Part shown: piece by piece, positions 12,304 through 25,581 of the stretch
Layout of the letters: every line of letters starts with the position of its first letter
Position numbering within the stretch: the stretch's first letter is position 1
Assembly: GCA_029204225.1 (NCBI GenBank)
Contig: CM055106.1
Location: 24,420,921 to 24,484,920 of the forward strand
DNA from: Diphasiastrum complanatum
Taxonomy: Eukaryota > Streptophyta > Lycopodiopsida > Lycopodiales > Lycopodiaceae
Direction: 5' to 3'
DNA: 64,000 nucleotides
Made by a program: the position numbers and the translations under genes
Notes under the pieces: generated by a model
What the model saw: only the letters and a program-made list of their open reading frames with translations
Database searches by the model: none
What the model was told of the DNA's origin: nothing

Positions 12304-12421
12304 TGTAGAGATGAAAATTTTAGCAAAAGACACTATTTGTTAAAATGTCTTAATCCACACTCAAAAATTTGTGCAAAAGGTAAGACCAATTGCATATTTG
12401 CTCGGCACATATGATTTGCTC

Positions 12422-12423
<2 letters not shown>

Positions 12424-12462
<39 letters not shown>
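12424..12462. repeat. (GA)n microsatellite
   Basis: About 19 uninterrupted GA units. Confidence 0.95.
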
Positions 12463-12465
<3 letters not shown>

Positions 12466-12708
12466 TAGGATGCTATGGAGAAAATGCGTTTCAGAGTTTT
12501 TGATTGGTCCAAGTGTGATTAGGGTTCCGACAACGAGGTGTGTTTGATGGAGACGTGTCATTCAATTTATCCCATAAAACTAATGCCAAGATTGAAATGC
12601 TATATATACCATGACTGTTTTAGAATTCTACAAAGCATGACCTTCAAGATGAAAAGCGTGACAAGTTAGGGTTTCTCTGAGATTAGGGTTCGGATGAGGA
12701 GAAATAGC

Positions 12709-12711
<3 letters not shown>

Positions 12712-12770
<59 letters not shown>

Positions 12771-12786
12771 TGCGCGCACGCGCATG
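12712..12786. repeat. (GA)n microsatellite ending in alternating purine-pyrimidine
   Basis: About 28 GA units run directly into GTGTGCGCGCACGCGCATG, an alternating purine-pyrimidine stretch that in principle could adopt Z-DNA. Confidence 0.9.
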
Positions 12787-13564
12787 TTTTCTCTCCATTT
12801 TTCCATTTGGGTTGGCATATTAGCACATACATTGATAACGTTCGCACAATATTAACAATAGGGAAGGTATATAATTGAGCATCCCTTTCACTTTTTCCAA
12901 AACGTGGGCCATCATTAAATTATACTATTTCCATAGTTGTCAATCTACCATAAATTCAGTGGTGATTATGTGAACTTGGTTAAAGTTGTCATATTTAGCA
13001 TATTTACATGGTAACAATTTCAAAGGAGTCAACTCTCAAGTGGTCCATCATACGAGCATTATGAGAAGATCTACTACAAATTCATGATTGATTGATTTGA
13101 CTTCGTAAGAAATTTTTTAAACACGTTGATCTTGGCTAGCATATCATTATAAATGTGTAGTAAGAGAAATACATTGCTAAAAAAGTACAAGAAGAAAATA
13201 CACTTCGTGCATCTAATGGCAAGGATTTGGTACTAGTGTCATCATTGATTGGGCTATTACTATAACCTACAAGCCAACTATTACTACATGCTTCTATTGG
13301 CTTGTTCAGGATACATTATTACTGACTATGTTTTTTTTTTCTTGCACAGGTATCATTATATGTGAGCATTGCCATTTAAAGCACATAAATCAGGTCCCAT
13401 AGGGCAGTCTACTATCAACTACATTATGGGGCACAAAACCAAGTACAATGACTATGAAGGGCATACAACAATGGCTTTTGGCTTCAAAGGACTATCTTCA
13501 ATAGTCATAGCCTTGAAGGGCAACCTTTAATAGCATCACATCCACAAATGGTTCAAGCAACAAC
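12787..13564. other. No supported gene
   Basis: AT-rich sequence with no recognisable coding content or strong repeat. Confidence 0.5.
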
Positions 13565-13572
13565 ACATGAAC

Positions 13573-13728
13573 CATAGTTGTAGCGAATTGCAATCCGCTA
13601 GGTTTCGCGATTAGCTGCAGCGGATTGCGAACGTAAATTATTTTTTAAGGTGCGATTCGTAGAAAAAAAAAGAAAAAGCAAATCGCTATTTTTTTTATAG
13701 CAATTAGCGAATTGCCAATGCAACTATG
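13573..13728. mobile_element. Small hAT-like MITE
   Basis: A 156-bp segment begins CATAGTTG and ends CAACTATG, perfect 8-bp terminal inverted repeats. It is bordered by near-identical 8-mers, ACATGAAC (13565-13572) and ATATGAAC (13729-13736). An 8-bp target duplication with CA-starting ends is the signature of hAT transposons. The interior is built of GCGAATTGC-type motifs and A/T runs, with no coding capacity, so it would be non-autonomous. The inverted repeats are short, so chance is not excluded. Confidence 0.5.
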
Positions 13729-13758
13729 ATATGAACATAAGAGAGAGCCAAAGGCCTA

Positions 13759-14103
13759 TTGTCGTATTTACTTCTCAAAATCAAAAGCAAGAATCAAAAC
13801 CTAGGTAAAAAAGTCAACTACCATGCTAAAGGTTGCAGGACATTACCCACTACATTACTAAAACTCCTTTTTGCCCTTGCATTTGGTTGGAGAGACATTA
13901 TGCATTACATTAATGGGACTCCTTTTTGCCCATTGCAAACAGAAACATACTTTGTATTCATGGATGGGGTGGGTGGACAAGTCCACAACCAATATCTCAA
14001 CCACCACACTAGTTGTTGTAGGACATTATCCACTACATTAATGAGATTCTTTTATGAGTTGCATTGCAAATGCAAAGATACTATGTCTTCAGATGTTGAC
14101 TAG
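13759..14103 (+). repeat. Degenerate internal repeats within a 114-codon open frame
   Basis: The phrase GTTG(C/T)AGGACATTA(C/T)CCACTACATTA recurs at about 13830 and 14010, with a partial copy at about 13895-13945. CTCCTTTTTGCCC occurs twice. The frame is open for 114 codons and encodes the duplicated peptide CRTLPTTL / CRTLSTTL, but has no known domain. I regard it as a repeat rather than a gene. Confidence 0.5.
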
Positions 14104-15837
14104 AGTTTGTAAGAAGAATTAAAGCTAAACTCTCTATTTTTTTATCTCAAATTCTTAGAGTTCAATTTCACTTAGCAAACATGCAACATAATGATATCAT
14201 TGAAGACATACGATGACATATATCATGCATGTTCATATTTACACATATACAAACATGCTTACATAGATGTAAGATGATACACCTATGTCCTTTCACCTAA
14301 TTTCATTTTACAACTAAGACGATATCATAATGCTCATCCATTTGTGCACAATTGATGGTACTATCAATAGTAACATGGAATCTGTATAATGCCATGTGAA
14401 GTGATTTATATTGGAATGTAAAAACTTTTACATTCAACTATCCATTATGGGTGTTGAGTGGTCGAAGAATCGACTAATCTATGTCTTTTTAGCTGGTGCA
14501 ATGTGACAAAATTTCCAGAATTCACACGTGTGGGGAATGTCCACACGAGTGACTGATCTTAATTAAGCTTTGTGATTGGCACTATAACCTGATTCTAGAT
14601 TGATTAACAAAATCTAGTTCAGAAGAAATGGCTAATCCACAATCTAGCATGCTAATCAACAAAATATAATAGCAATGATCAAAGAATGAAAATATACAAG
14701 ATTTTAATGTATGAGCATTAGCCTCAACACGAGTTAGAGAGAGAGAGAGAGCTAGAGAGATAACAAGCAATATTTGTTTAGAGCCAAAATGACATGAGAT
14801 AGCTACAAAACTTTGGTTCTTCATCATTGATTGTGTGGAGAGCTACACATATTTATGGAGATTGAGGTAGCTCGAGGTAGAACCATATCTATCCATTCCA
14901 AAATGACATCTAAAGTGACATCTAGAGTCTATGTGACATTTGTCACTTGTCATGCATGAAATTCTACCAACTTTTTACAAGTGTACCAGTTCTAACTAGA
15001 AATGTCCAAATCATCATGCATGTGTCCATTAAACTTTGTGCATGCCTTGCATGTCACTATGGATCACTTACAATTAATGCATGTGAGTTGCCACGAGTTT
15101 CCACAAGCATAATCATGCTAATTCTATGTCTACAAACTATATGCAAGTTGCATTTATCAAACTAGATAATACATAACCATGTAGCTCGAGTTCTATGTAG
15201 GCCAAACTTGGCATTTTGCATTAATGAGCTACATACTTGCATGGTACAACATTTGTAGCAAGCCAAGAAATCAATAGAGATTGTTTTTCAATTTTAACAA
15301 ATGCACACAACAACAATCCTCCATGTGCAATGTCGAATAAGAAAGTTTTACAACAAGAAATTTTGTGAATTTTCACAGTTCACATGGGACTCCAATGCCA
15401 CCCCACTCTCGATGGAATAAGGAGTCTGAGAGTGCAAGACATTTAATGAAATACCATGTAGTTGGAACAAGTGGTGCAATCTTGTAGATAGAAGTATTGT
15501 TAATTCCAATAAGAATCATTGCGTCTGTGCCATTGTTATGAAATAAATAGGATTTACAACACCTCAGAATATCACAAAATTAGTGTGGCTTTTATTTAAC
15601 TTGTAAGTTAAGGCCCTACTTTGGACCTATGGACACCATTTTCTCCCTCTAAAGAGGGTGAAGGAAAGAAGTTTCCAATTTTGCTTTTATCACTAGATAT
15701 TTGGAAAAATAGAAGTTGTGAAAGGAGCACACCTAGCGTTTTGTGCTCAAGGCATCTTCAATATGATTGTGTGCTTCTTGTTGTAGGTGCGATTTGATGC
15801 GTAAAGGCCGCGACACGATACGTTTTGTGTAATTCAT
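14104..15837. other. No supported gene
   Basis: AT-rich sequence including a short (GA) run at about 14736-14750. 15180-15840 lies just downstream (minus sense) of a Gypsy gag and probably belongs to the same decayed element, but no protease or polymerase motif is visible. Confidence 0.4.
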
Positions 15838-16817
15838 AGTCATCTGTGCCAAGTAGATGTATCATGATTGTTGGTGTTGCAAAAGATGCAGAACCTTTGG
15901 GCTATCTGTCTATTCTGTGGACATTCGTTCGCCGTGTGATTTTGTTGACATGTGGGACACCAAACATTATCACGCTTGGGAAATTGGTTGACAATAGGCC
16001 TTTGTGGTGTGGTATTTTTCAATTTCTGTTCAAAATCTTTGGATAACTTATCCATCTGTGCCTGGTGGGTTTTATTCATGGTTTCAAGTTGCTGTAACAA
16101 CTATTGTGTGGCAACATCGGCAGAGGATCCTTCACCTTGAGATCTATGGCTTTGGTCAGAGACAATGGTTCGAGAACGTTGGGGTTCGTATTCTTCATCG
16201 AAGCCTTCATCCTCTTCACGGATGGCATCATCCATAGCATCACGTAAGGTAGCATAGGATTATGGAGGTCTAAGTTCACGCCGGATAGAATTCGGGAGGC
16301 CAACCATGAACCATATGAGCACGGCTTGATCAAGTGCTAATTGGGCAGGGCATTCAGTCTTAAGACGCTTGAGTCGTTCGATGTAATCACGTACCCTCTC
16401 ATCCTTTCTCATTTTGATCTTACTAAGCAATAAAAATGGGCTTTCAAGAAACCTGGATGTTATGAACCTCTTAATGAAGGAGTCCTTGAGTGATTCCCAC
16501 TCATTTCGTTCGTGACGCTCAATGTTGAAATACCACTCGCGAGCGGCACCAGTGAGGGTCATACTAAAGAGTCGGAGTTTTTCTTCCGGAGTTGTCTCTC
16601 CATAGACTTCACATGCTTCCTCATAAATCTGAAGGTAGCGTGCTAGGTCAGTAGTACCATCATATCGTGGCAGATCGAGTCTAGGAGCTCATCGATTATG
16701 TGGAATGGCTCCTGGTAATGGTACATCAAAGGCTAACGGGTTGGGGATCCTTTGGGCTCCTGGTGCCTCAGGTGGTATTGGATTCTCTTGAGGTTGGTTT
16801 GGATTATTGGCAGCCAT
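15838..16817 (-). pseudogene. Gypsy (Tat/Athila-like) gag
   Basis: One frame runs from an ATG at 16817 to about 15840 and is broken only by a few stops; one is a TGA after IPHNR. The early part is Pro-rich. The retrotransposon gag domain follows: MTLTGAAREWYFNIERHERN, then WESLKDSFIKRFITS and ERLKRLKTECP. After an acidic linker comes a zinc-binding tail with two Cys clusters (WCPTCQQNHTANECP and FCIFCNTNNHDTSTWH). The leader, primer-binding site and LTR lie in the expected order to the right (to about 19.6 kb). A related gag is on the plus strand at 21.6-22.6 kb, with the counterparts MSLTGVVQDW and NHTMNECP. Confidence 0.85.
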
Positions 16818-16984
16818 GTCGAACTACTCTTGGAGATTCTGGGGTTGGGGATGGCTAGTTGATGGTCCCTGGTCTCCAAGTGAACTTCCTCCCTCTCTCT
16901 CGATCCTAGATTTAGTCTTTCGACCTGATCTTAGTTGCATCCAAACAAAAGATCTTGTCTAAGTTAGCAGCTAAGAAAAGTATC

Positions 16985-17340
16985 TTGTTTGGGGATTCAA
17001 GAATTCAAACTCTGGGAATGTGATATTGAAAATGTACGAATGTAAGGTTTGGAATATGGAATTGGGGAATGAGATCTGGGGAGGTGGAATTGGTGATTCT
17101 AGGATTTTTGGGATCCCAGAATTTGGGTGCTGGAATTTGGGGAATGCAGATCTGGGATTTGTAACAACTCTCAAGACATGTGGATTTGGGGATTGTTGGA
17201 GAGTGAATGAGGGAAGCAAATCTGGGGATTTAAGATGGGAATGGGAAACGTGAATATGGGAATTTGGAGAATTGGGGATTGTAGATTTGGGATTCGCAAA
17301 AGGTCTTGCAGATTTGGGATCCCAAAATGGGAAGGCAATT
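16985..17340. repeat. Degenerate GGGATTTGG-type repeat in the Gypsy leader
   Basis: Plus-strand phrases such as GGAATTTGGGG, GGGATTTG and GGGATCCCA recur irregularly. The minus strand is therefore open in a Pro/Asn/Ser-rich frame (16971-17465) that looks like a by-product of the repeat. It lies between primer-binding site and gag, so it is part of the untranslated leader. Confidence 0.55.
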
Positions 17341-17640
17341 CTAGCAATGTAGCTGGCCGGGAGCAAAAAGTGTGATGGTTGGAGATAGGATGATATTTTT
17401 GGATCTCCTCTTTGGCCAATTATAAAGGGTGGATGGATGTAGGTTATACCCAAGGGGGGAGTCAAGATATCAAATTTTGGAGTTCTGGGGTGATTTTGGG
17501 ATTGTAGGAAGCTAGGAGTGAAAAATGTCCAAATCTATGGATCCTTTGGGAGGTATGGCTTGCCCTTCTAGATATGTCAACACATGTATTAGATCTCTCA
17601 TATCTGAAAGAGGCAAGTCAAAATATTCAAAATTGAAGCT

Positions 17641-18320
17641 TGTAGGCCAAAAATAGTAAATTTTGGGTTTTCTCTAATTTTGGCCTATCCTGTGCATATC
17701 TTGGTTCTCCTGACTCAAATTAGCTTATTCACAAGTAGAGGATGCCACCTGCAAATAGGCAAAACAAGACCTTGAGGGAACAAAGAGATATGACACTCAC
17801 AAAAAGTCTCTCAGATTGGGGATCCCAAAAAGTGCAAAAATCATGATTTTCACATTTTTCAATGCAACATGATGGGTGCTTGGGCTCTTGGTTTGCCTTC
17901 TGAATAGTGTACTAAAATCAATGAGATCTATGAATGGTGAATGAGGCGAACGACCATATCCAAAAATGACAAATTTAGACCAAAAATAGTAAATATTGGA
18001 TTTTTCAACTTTTTGGCTGATTCTTTGGGTGTCTTGGCTCTCCTGACTCAAATTAAGCTGTTCTTGAGTGGGTAATGCAACCTGAAAGACCTTGAGAGAG
18101 TAGTGAGATATGACACTTTGGGATTGTACAAATCTTGAATCCCAGTTGGCAGGCTGTTTGGGATCCCATAAAGTGCAAAAATCAGGATTTTCACACTTTT
18201 CAATCTAGAATGATGAGTACTTAGGCTCTTGGCTCGACCTCGGGAAAATGTACTGGGATCAATGAGATCTATCAACGGTGAAGGAGGCGAGCCAAGATGG
18301 GTTTTTACCGAGGCTGTAGA
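17641..18320. repeat. Tandem duplication, about 340 bp x 2
   Basis: Unit 1 (about 17641-17983) and unit 2 (about 17984-18320) share CCAAAAATAGTAAAT, CTCCTGACTCAAATTA (17709 and 18042), AGTGCAAAAATCA and AATGAGATCTAT (17920 and 18261). The period is 333-341 bp and divergence is moderate. It lies in the leader of the minus-strand Gypsy element. Confidence 0.75.
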
Positions 18321-18899
18321 GGCAAGTTTCTCAAAAACTTTGAAGTCAGATATCTCGGCAATGGCTCAAGCTCTTGGCTCGCCCTTTTGATACAGTCTTC
18401 AACAAGTAATTGTCTCTCTAATTTGGGCTAGGTGAGCCAAGTTGAGTAGTTTTGGAGTTATGGGGGACCAAAACAAGTCCAGAGCATTTTTTCTGAGTAA
18501 AATCTTCAGATCTTACTGTTTAGGCTCTCCCTTCTAATAGATGGTAGTTCATTCTTTGTTTTATCTTCAGTTAAGAGGGCGAGGCAAGTTGTCAAGATTT
18601 AGGCCTCCAAACATCAGTTGGGGATTCAAGTCTCTGTTTGGCAGTTTTGTGAAGTTGCCACAGTCAGATTTGGGGAGGCAGATTCATGATGGTTTAAAAA
18701 TTAGTATGCAGGCTATTTTTTTGCATTGCCTTGTGGGGGAATGATAGTTCCTCACATACATATGCTCAAAACACCCAAACCACAAGCATAATAGTCATAA
18801 ATTTTTTTGCAAAGTAACCACTAAAAACTAGTGACCAGTCCCTACAACAAAGCAAGTAGAAAAAAAATTAAAAACAACAAAAGTTAGCAAGCATTTGGC
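18321..18899. other. Remainder of the Gypsy leader
   Basis: Untranslated leader between primer-binding site and repeats. A 67-codon plus-strand frame at 18541-18744 has no recognisable content. Confidence 0.4.
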
Positions 18900-18917
18900 T
18901 CCCCGGCAATGGCGCCA
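18900..18917 (-). promoter_or_regulatory. Primer-binding site, tRNA-Asp type
   Basis: On the minus strand this reads TGGCGCCATTGCCGGGGA. It differs at one position from TGGCGCCGTTGCCGGGGA, the tRNA-Asp-complementary primer site known from Athila/Tat/Ogre Gypsy elements. It lies two bases inside a sequence ending ...GACAACA (minus), as expected next to a 5' LTR. Confidence 0.75.
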
Positions 18918-18918
18918 A

Positions 18919-19560
18919 TGTTGTCAAGAAGTTAAAGGTTTCCACCTTCTCCTCCTAAGTCGTTTGTAGCATGGAAAGCGGCTCGAACCTAGGAGCCGTG
19001 AAGATGCTTGCAAACAAAGAGTGTTAACATCTACTTCTACTTGCAAACAAATAGCATTCCAACCAAAACATCACCAAGATAAGCTAACCATTAACTCTAT
19101 CTCTCTCACTTCTCTCACATTCTCTTCCAACAAACTCACACACACACTCTTCCACCCACTCTCACTCTAACATCCAATCTACTCTTTTTAACCACACTCT
19201 ACAAGCTTAACTAGAAATAGAAACACTCAAAGAGGAAGCCCTTATGCTAAAATGGGGCTAAAATAGCAAGAACTTAAGCAAATATGCATACTACACAAAG
19301 TCACACTAAATTTAGCCAAACACCAAAATTCGCACAAGTGGACCCAAAATGGCAGCACTTAGCTCTCATACATTAAGGATCCAAATTACATAGAAGGGGC
19401 TTCTCTTTATAGAAGCTTGTGGAGTGTCCTTTCCACATTTACTTATGGGACTAGGAATTTCAAGTCTAAAGTTTATAATAAAAGGACTTTTGGCCAAATT
19501 ATGGGAATGAAATATTGCAGGGCCTAATAGTCAAGTTCGTGTACAAAAGATAGTTCCACC
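18919..19560 (-). mobile_element. Probable 5' LTR of the Tat-like Gypsy element
   Basis: The segment ends (minus strand) in TTGACAACA next to the primer-binding site. A TATAAAGAG box at about 19405-19413 on the minus strand could be the LTR promoter, leaving about 480 bp of R-U5. The outer end is not determined, because no partner LTR is present and no clear TG start is seen; 19560 is only a guess. Confidence 0.45.
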
Positions 19561-19804
19561 CAATTTTCAAATTCGAATAATGAGGGAGGTAGGAATCGGC
19601 CAATAGGCTTTGAAGCCAAGTGCCCTAGAACTCACAAGAAATAGGGATGATTTGTAATTCATTTCTCATGTTCAATCAAGAAGGTGAAACCAGATTGTAT
19701 TTGGATGTCCTTGATCTTCTCCTTGCTCCATCTTTCATGTGTTTTTTGAAACTTTATGTTATTTGGATTGCTAATTGTTGGGATTGAATATTCTTGTTAT
19801 ACTT

Positions 19805-21549
<1,745 letters not shown>

Positions 21550-21551
21550 TT

Positions 21552-22565
21552 AGGAACCCCAATCTCGTCCTATCATCAAAAGAACACCTCATTTAGAATT
21601 GCTAAAATATAATGGATTATATGATCTACTTAGACTCCTTACTGAATCTTGTGAAGTCTATGGTGAAGTGATCCCAGAAGATAAAGTTAAACTTTTTCCT
21701 ATGTCCTTAACTGGTGTTGTGCAAGATTGGTTTTATAATCAAGACTTGGCATAATGATCTAATTGAGAAGAAATTAAAGCTGGACTAAATACAAGATTTA
21801 AATCCAAGAAGTTCTTGGAAGATCATTTCCTATTGTTAAATAAATTCAAAATGGGAAAGAAAGTGATGGTGTGTAGATTTTACATCGAACATATCAAGCA
21901 TTTTTGATCTGAATGTGAACCTAATCTTTTAAATGATGAGGTTATGATTATGTGGTTCTTGGCCAGATTGCCAAAACATATCAGATGTGAGTTCCAATGT
22001 CATGAACAGTACTTGACATGCAGCATGCAATGGATGAAGCTATACGTGAAGAAGATGAAAATTCAGATGATGAGTTGCACATTGGAATGTTGTCGTATAA
22101 TATCGTAGGGAAAATGACCACAACTTCTACTATGATTGCATCAACTAATATCAATGCGACAACCGAATTGATGATGGACGAGTTTGAAAAACTTGGCCAA
22201 AAGCAACAGTTGCAGTTGGATAAGATGCAAGCGCGGTTTACGCGAAGCTAAAAGCCTTGGAAGAACATCATTCAAAGATTGCAAAGGTGCTGGGAAGATG
22301 CTCAAAGTTTTTCCAAGAAGAGAGAATATCTGGTGTGCAATTTTTGCGGGTAATCACACCATGAATGAGTGTCCAGCTATGTAGAGGCGAATCGATGATA
22401 CTCATTGTCATTTGTGCAACCCAAACGGACACAAAACTATTTTTTGTTTGTTTAATCCTTGGATTATTCAACAAAAATATCATAAGTATGGTTTTCATAA
22501 AGGACCAAAGTAGAAAGCACCAGATGATAAGTTGCATGGCCTTGGATTCCCAGATATGATGGAGC
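21552..22565 (+). pseudogene. Gypsy gag, second copy, heavily decayed
   Basis: Plus-strand fragments follow the order of the 15.8-16.8 kb gag: HLELLKYNGLYDLLRLLTES, CEVYGEVIPEDKVKLFPMSL, TGVVQDWFYN, FLLLNKFKMGKK, AMDEAIREEDENSDDELH, then NHTMNECPAM and LCNPNGHKTIFC as the zinc-binding tail. Stops and frameshifts break it at least five times. The downstream protease is absent; Copia LTR sequence starts at about 22.7 kb. Confidence 0.75.
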
Positions 22566-22695
22566 CATAAGCTTCATCGAGCTTGGACCAGTGGAATTAT
22601 GCTTTAGAACCAGAGACTGGACCTCCAGAGCAATATGCAATCTATGATGTTGTGCAACAACAATAGTCTAGAGAATGGGCTAGAGCGCCACTTGG

Positions 22696-23245
22696 TGTTG
22701 GGAATGTGTGGAAGCAAGTGGCGATAGAGGCGAGTATCTCTCGATGCATGAAACCACGTCTATCAGATTCAGGTCGACTTCAACAAATCGAACTCTTCCC
22801 TACTTGATCACGACTTCAAAGTCACCGAATCGATGCAGTTGTTTCCATAGCCATGCACAAATTAGATTGCTTTATGATTTAGCTTTGCGGAAGCATATTA
22901 GGTGCAGAAATTAGAGCGACATGATCGACTCAGACTATCAGTCAGACGAAATGATTTAACCTACGAATAAGTTTATCTGCAAGCAACAATCGATTAGAAC
23001 AAGAATAAAATAAGCATTCAATCATATTGATCGAATAGATAGATTATTGAGCTAACCGAGCAACTGACAAGTTGTTGGATATATACACATGGATAACTAA
23101 TTAAAAGAATACTTAGTTTGTACTTTATAAATAGGATTAAGACACTACGTGCTCTCAATGGTCGCCTTCGGACAATATCTGATTTTGTTGGAGATTCTGT
23201 CCAGTCATGATGAAGGTACTGTTGCGCCGCCAAATGTTTGAGTCG
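22696..23245 (-). mobile_element. Copia LTR remnant
   Basis: This segment starts TGTTGGGA. It is recognisably similar over about 150 bp to 51504-51660, for example ACCACGTCTATCAGATTCAG against ACCATGTCTATCGGATTTAG, and CCTACTTGATCACGACTTC against TCTTACTTGATCACAATTTC. There it adjoins a Copia gag; here it lies 3' of a Copia RNase H remnant on the minus strand. Both positions and orientations fit LTRs of one family. The right boundary is uncertain. Confidence 0.55.
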
Positions 23246-23259
23246 ACTATTTGAGTTTA

Positions 23260-24124
23260 TAGTGACATGCGACTTGTAAGCGGAGCCGAATAGTACAATG
23301 GAGGTTTGTTTTTTACTGTTCCATATGATATTGGACCACTATTGAATAGGAAGACAAGTCCAGAAGTCGATCTTCTAGTGTCGATATCGCCTGCCCAATT
23401 TGCATATTGAATAGAAAGACAAGTCCAGAAGTCACTCTTCTGGTGTTGATATCGCCTACCCAATTTGCATATGCATATCCATGAAGTGTATGGATATTGG
23501 ATGAATTGACATCACCATAGCAAATGAAAAAGTCAATGGTAGCTCGTGCATACCTCACTCTGAAAAGAGTTTTACAATGGATCATACCAGAAATAGTAGC
23601 CATATATTGGCTTAAAGAGCTGATGGCATATGCGAGATTGGGCCTGGTAGAGATCATTGCATACATCAGAGAGCCGATGAATAATTGATATGGATATCCC
23701 TTCATTTCAGCCTTCTCCTCATTGGTCTGAGGGCATTGCTCCTTAGATAATTTTAAACCTACGTCCATGGGATTATGTACATACTTGCAATTCATGAAAT
23801 TGAATTTCGTCAACAAATTATAGAAGTGCCTCTAATGGGTGATGTAGAGAAGCCTTATGCATCTATCTTTGTGGATTTGAATCCCGAGACAGTAATGCGC
23901 CTCTCCAAGATCTGTCATCTCAAATTATTGGAATAGCATCCTCTGTCCTTTGTTAGTTTCATATTGTTGCTGAATAGCAACGTATCATCCACATACAACG
24001 TGATGATGATAAAGAATTGTTTGATAGCTTTCAAATAAACATTACAATTTGCAGAGCTTGGTTCAATCAAGAATGTGTTGATTTGATGGAACCATGCTCT
24101 AATTGATTGTTTCATACCGTACAA
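23260..24124 (-). pseudogene. Copia reverse transcriptase/RNase H remnant
   Basis: At 23915-24124 the minus strand has MYGMKQSIRAWF and the catalytic box YVDDTLLFSNN. At 23313-23816 it has CKYVHNPMDVGLKLSKEQ, GSLMYAMISTRPNLAYAISS, and the start of RNase H (HGYAYANWVGDINTRR). The DNA at 23480-23950 is closely similar to 640-1100, so this is a second copy of that element. A 65-bp tandem duplication (about 23341-23474) repeats the RNase H start and breaks the frame. The RNase H C-terminus is deleted. Confidence 0.85.
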
Positions 24125-24400
24125 AGATTTGTGGAGTTTGCTTACCTGATCATCATTGACGCTCTAGTCTCCGCACCTAATACGCCTCCGCAAAACTAGA
24201 TCTAAAACAATCTAATTCGTGCATGGCTATGGAATTGATCCAATGACTTTGAGGCTATGATCAAATAGGATAGACTTCAAATTATCGAAGTCAGTCTTAA
24301 TACGATAGACATAGTTGCATGCACTGAAGATTTTTCGCTCGCTTCTCTCTGTCGTGACCATGTGCAACAGTCACGGACGAGTGAAACAAAGATCTTAATG
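24125..24400. other. Junction region, possible Copia LTR end
   Basis: It lies between a minus-strand reverse transcriptase remnant and a plus-strand leader. It would have to hold the 5' LTR end of the plus-strand element, but no CA terminus is evident. Confidence 0.3.
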
Positions 24401-24412
24401 TGGTATAAGAGT
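24401..24412 (+). promoter_or_regulatory. Decayed Met-tRNA primer-binding site
   Basis: TGGTATAAGAGT differs at two positions from TGGTATCAGAGC. It lies 145 bp upstream of a gag ATG, and the leader between them matches the leader of the minus-strand element at 51355-51490. Confidence 0.5.
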
Positions 24413-24556
24413 TGTAATTTCTACTCTCTGATTCTCTTGAAGCAGACTTAGAGCTTATATAATCATAATGATTGTTCTGGTAAAGAGTAGACACTCACTA
24501 TAATTGTTTCCAGTCATATAATCTACTATCTGCATACACTCATCCTGAATTTCCAA

Positions 24557-25577
24557 ATGGATTCACAATCACAGTCTACTCTAATGGTAGACAAACTCAA
24601 TGGTTTGAATTACCGCTTGTGAAAATTCAAAATGAGAGTAGTATTGATGGCATGGGGGTTTGGGAAATAGTCGTTGGAACCGAACTACTTCCCATTGAGC
24701 AAGCCATTTCCAAGTGGAAGCTTAGCAATGGCAAGGCTTTCATCTTGATCACTCTTAACATCTCCGACACATAGATTGGCCACATCAGACAAGCCCAATC
24801 TTCGAAAGAGGCTTGGGATATATTGAACACAATATACGAAGTGAGGGACATCACTTCAAAGTTGCATCTGAGGAGAAAGTTCTTCTCAATCAAAATGTCA
24901 GAAAAAGATTCTGTCCAGAATCATTAAGCAATTCAAGAATCTGTTAGAGCAAATGGCGGCAATAGATTCAGTGATTGAAGACTCTAACACTATAATGACT
25001 TTATTGTCAACCTGTCATCCTCATATAAAAACTAGGTGGTGATGATTTTCACACACTCATATATTACATTGTCCAGAGTCATAATGCTGTTGCAGGAGGA
25101 GATAAGAAAGAATGGAACATCCTCATCCTCCGTCAATGACTCGCAAGCATTATTCTTGAACAAGAAAACAAGGAAGCAACAGAAGAAGAAAGTTGTAAGA
25201 CAAATCGATGGCAATAAAAAACATTCACAGAAGACCTAGAATTAGCAATCTGCTCAAAACAAGAAGAGACTTTTTTGCAAGTACTGCGAGAGGACGAACC
25301 ACGAAATCTAGGACTCTTGAATCTTGAAGTTCAACAATGACAAGAAGAAGCAGTCGGATCAAGAAGCCCATCCAGCAGACATGAAGTAGAAGATCCGAGA
25401 AGATGACGACAAGCAGGAGGCCTTCAGGTGAACCATCACCATGTCGAACAATTGGAGGAATGGTTCCTCGATTCTGGAGCAACACAACACATGACAAGCC
25501 ATCAAGAATCGTTACTCAGCCTAAAGCACCAAGAAGTTTGTTCACCTTGGAGACAACAACTCACACAGAATTGAAGA
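24557..25577 (+). pseudogene. Copia gag and start of protease
   Basis: Gag starts with ATG at 24557 (MDSQSQSTLMV), the same N-terminus as the minus-strand gag starting at 51355. Recognisable blocks are ILITLNISDT, QAQSSKEAWDILNTIYEVRD and SKLHLRRKFF. A Cys-x2-Cys (FCKYCERTNHE) is the zinc knuckle. The protease begins with WFLDSGATQHMTSHQES, catalytic DSG intact. At least four stops or frameshifts occur. The frame ends abruptly at about 25577, where Gypsy RNase H sequence starts. Confidence 0.8.
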
Positions 25578-25581
25578 CAAA

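Noticed and set aside
12769-12786. GTGTGCGCGCACGCGCATG as a regulatory element
   Set aside because: It directly continues a GA microsatellite and no gene lies nearby; recorded only as part of the repeat.
16971-17465. 164-codon Pro/Asn-rich minus-strand frame as a leader protein
   Set aside because: The composition comes from the GGGATTTGG repeat and no leader-protein motif is seen; the possibility stays open only as part of the tRNA-Asp element finding.
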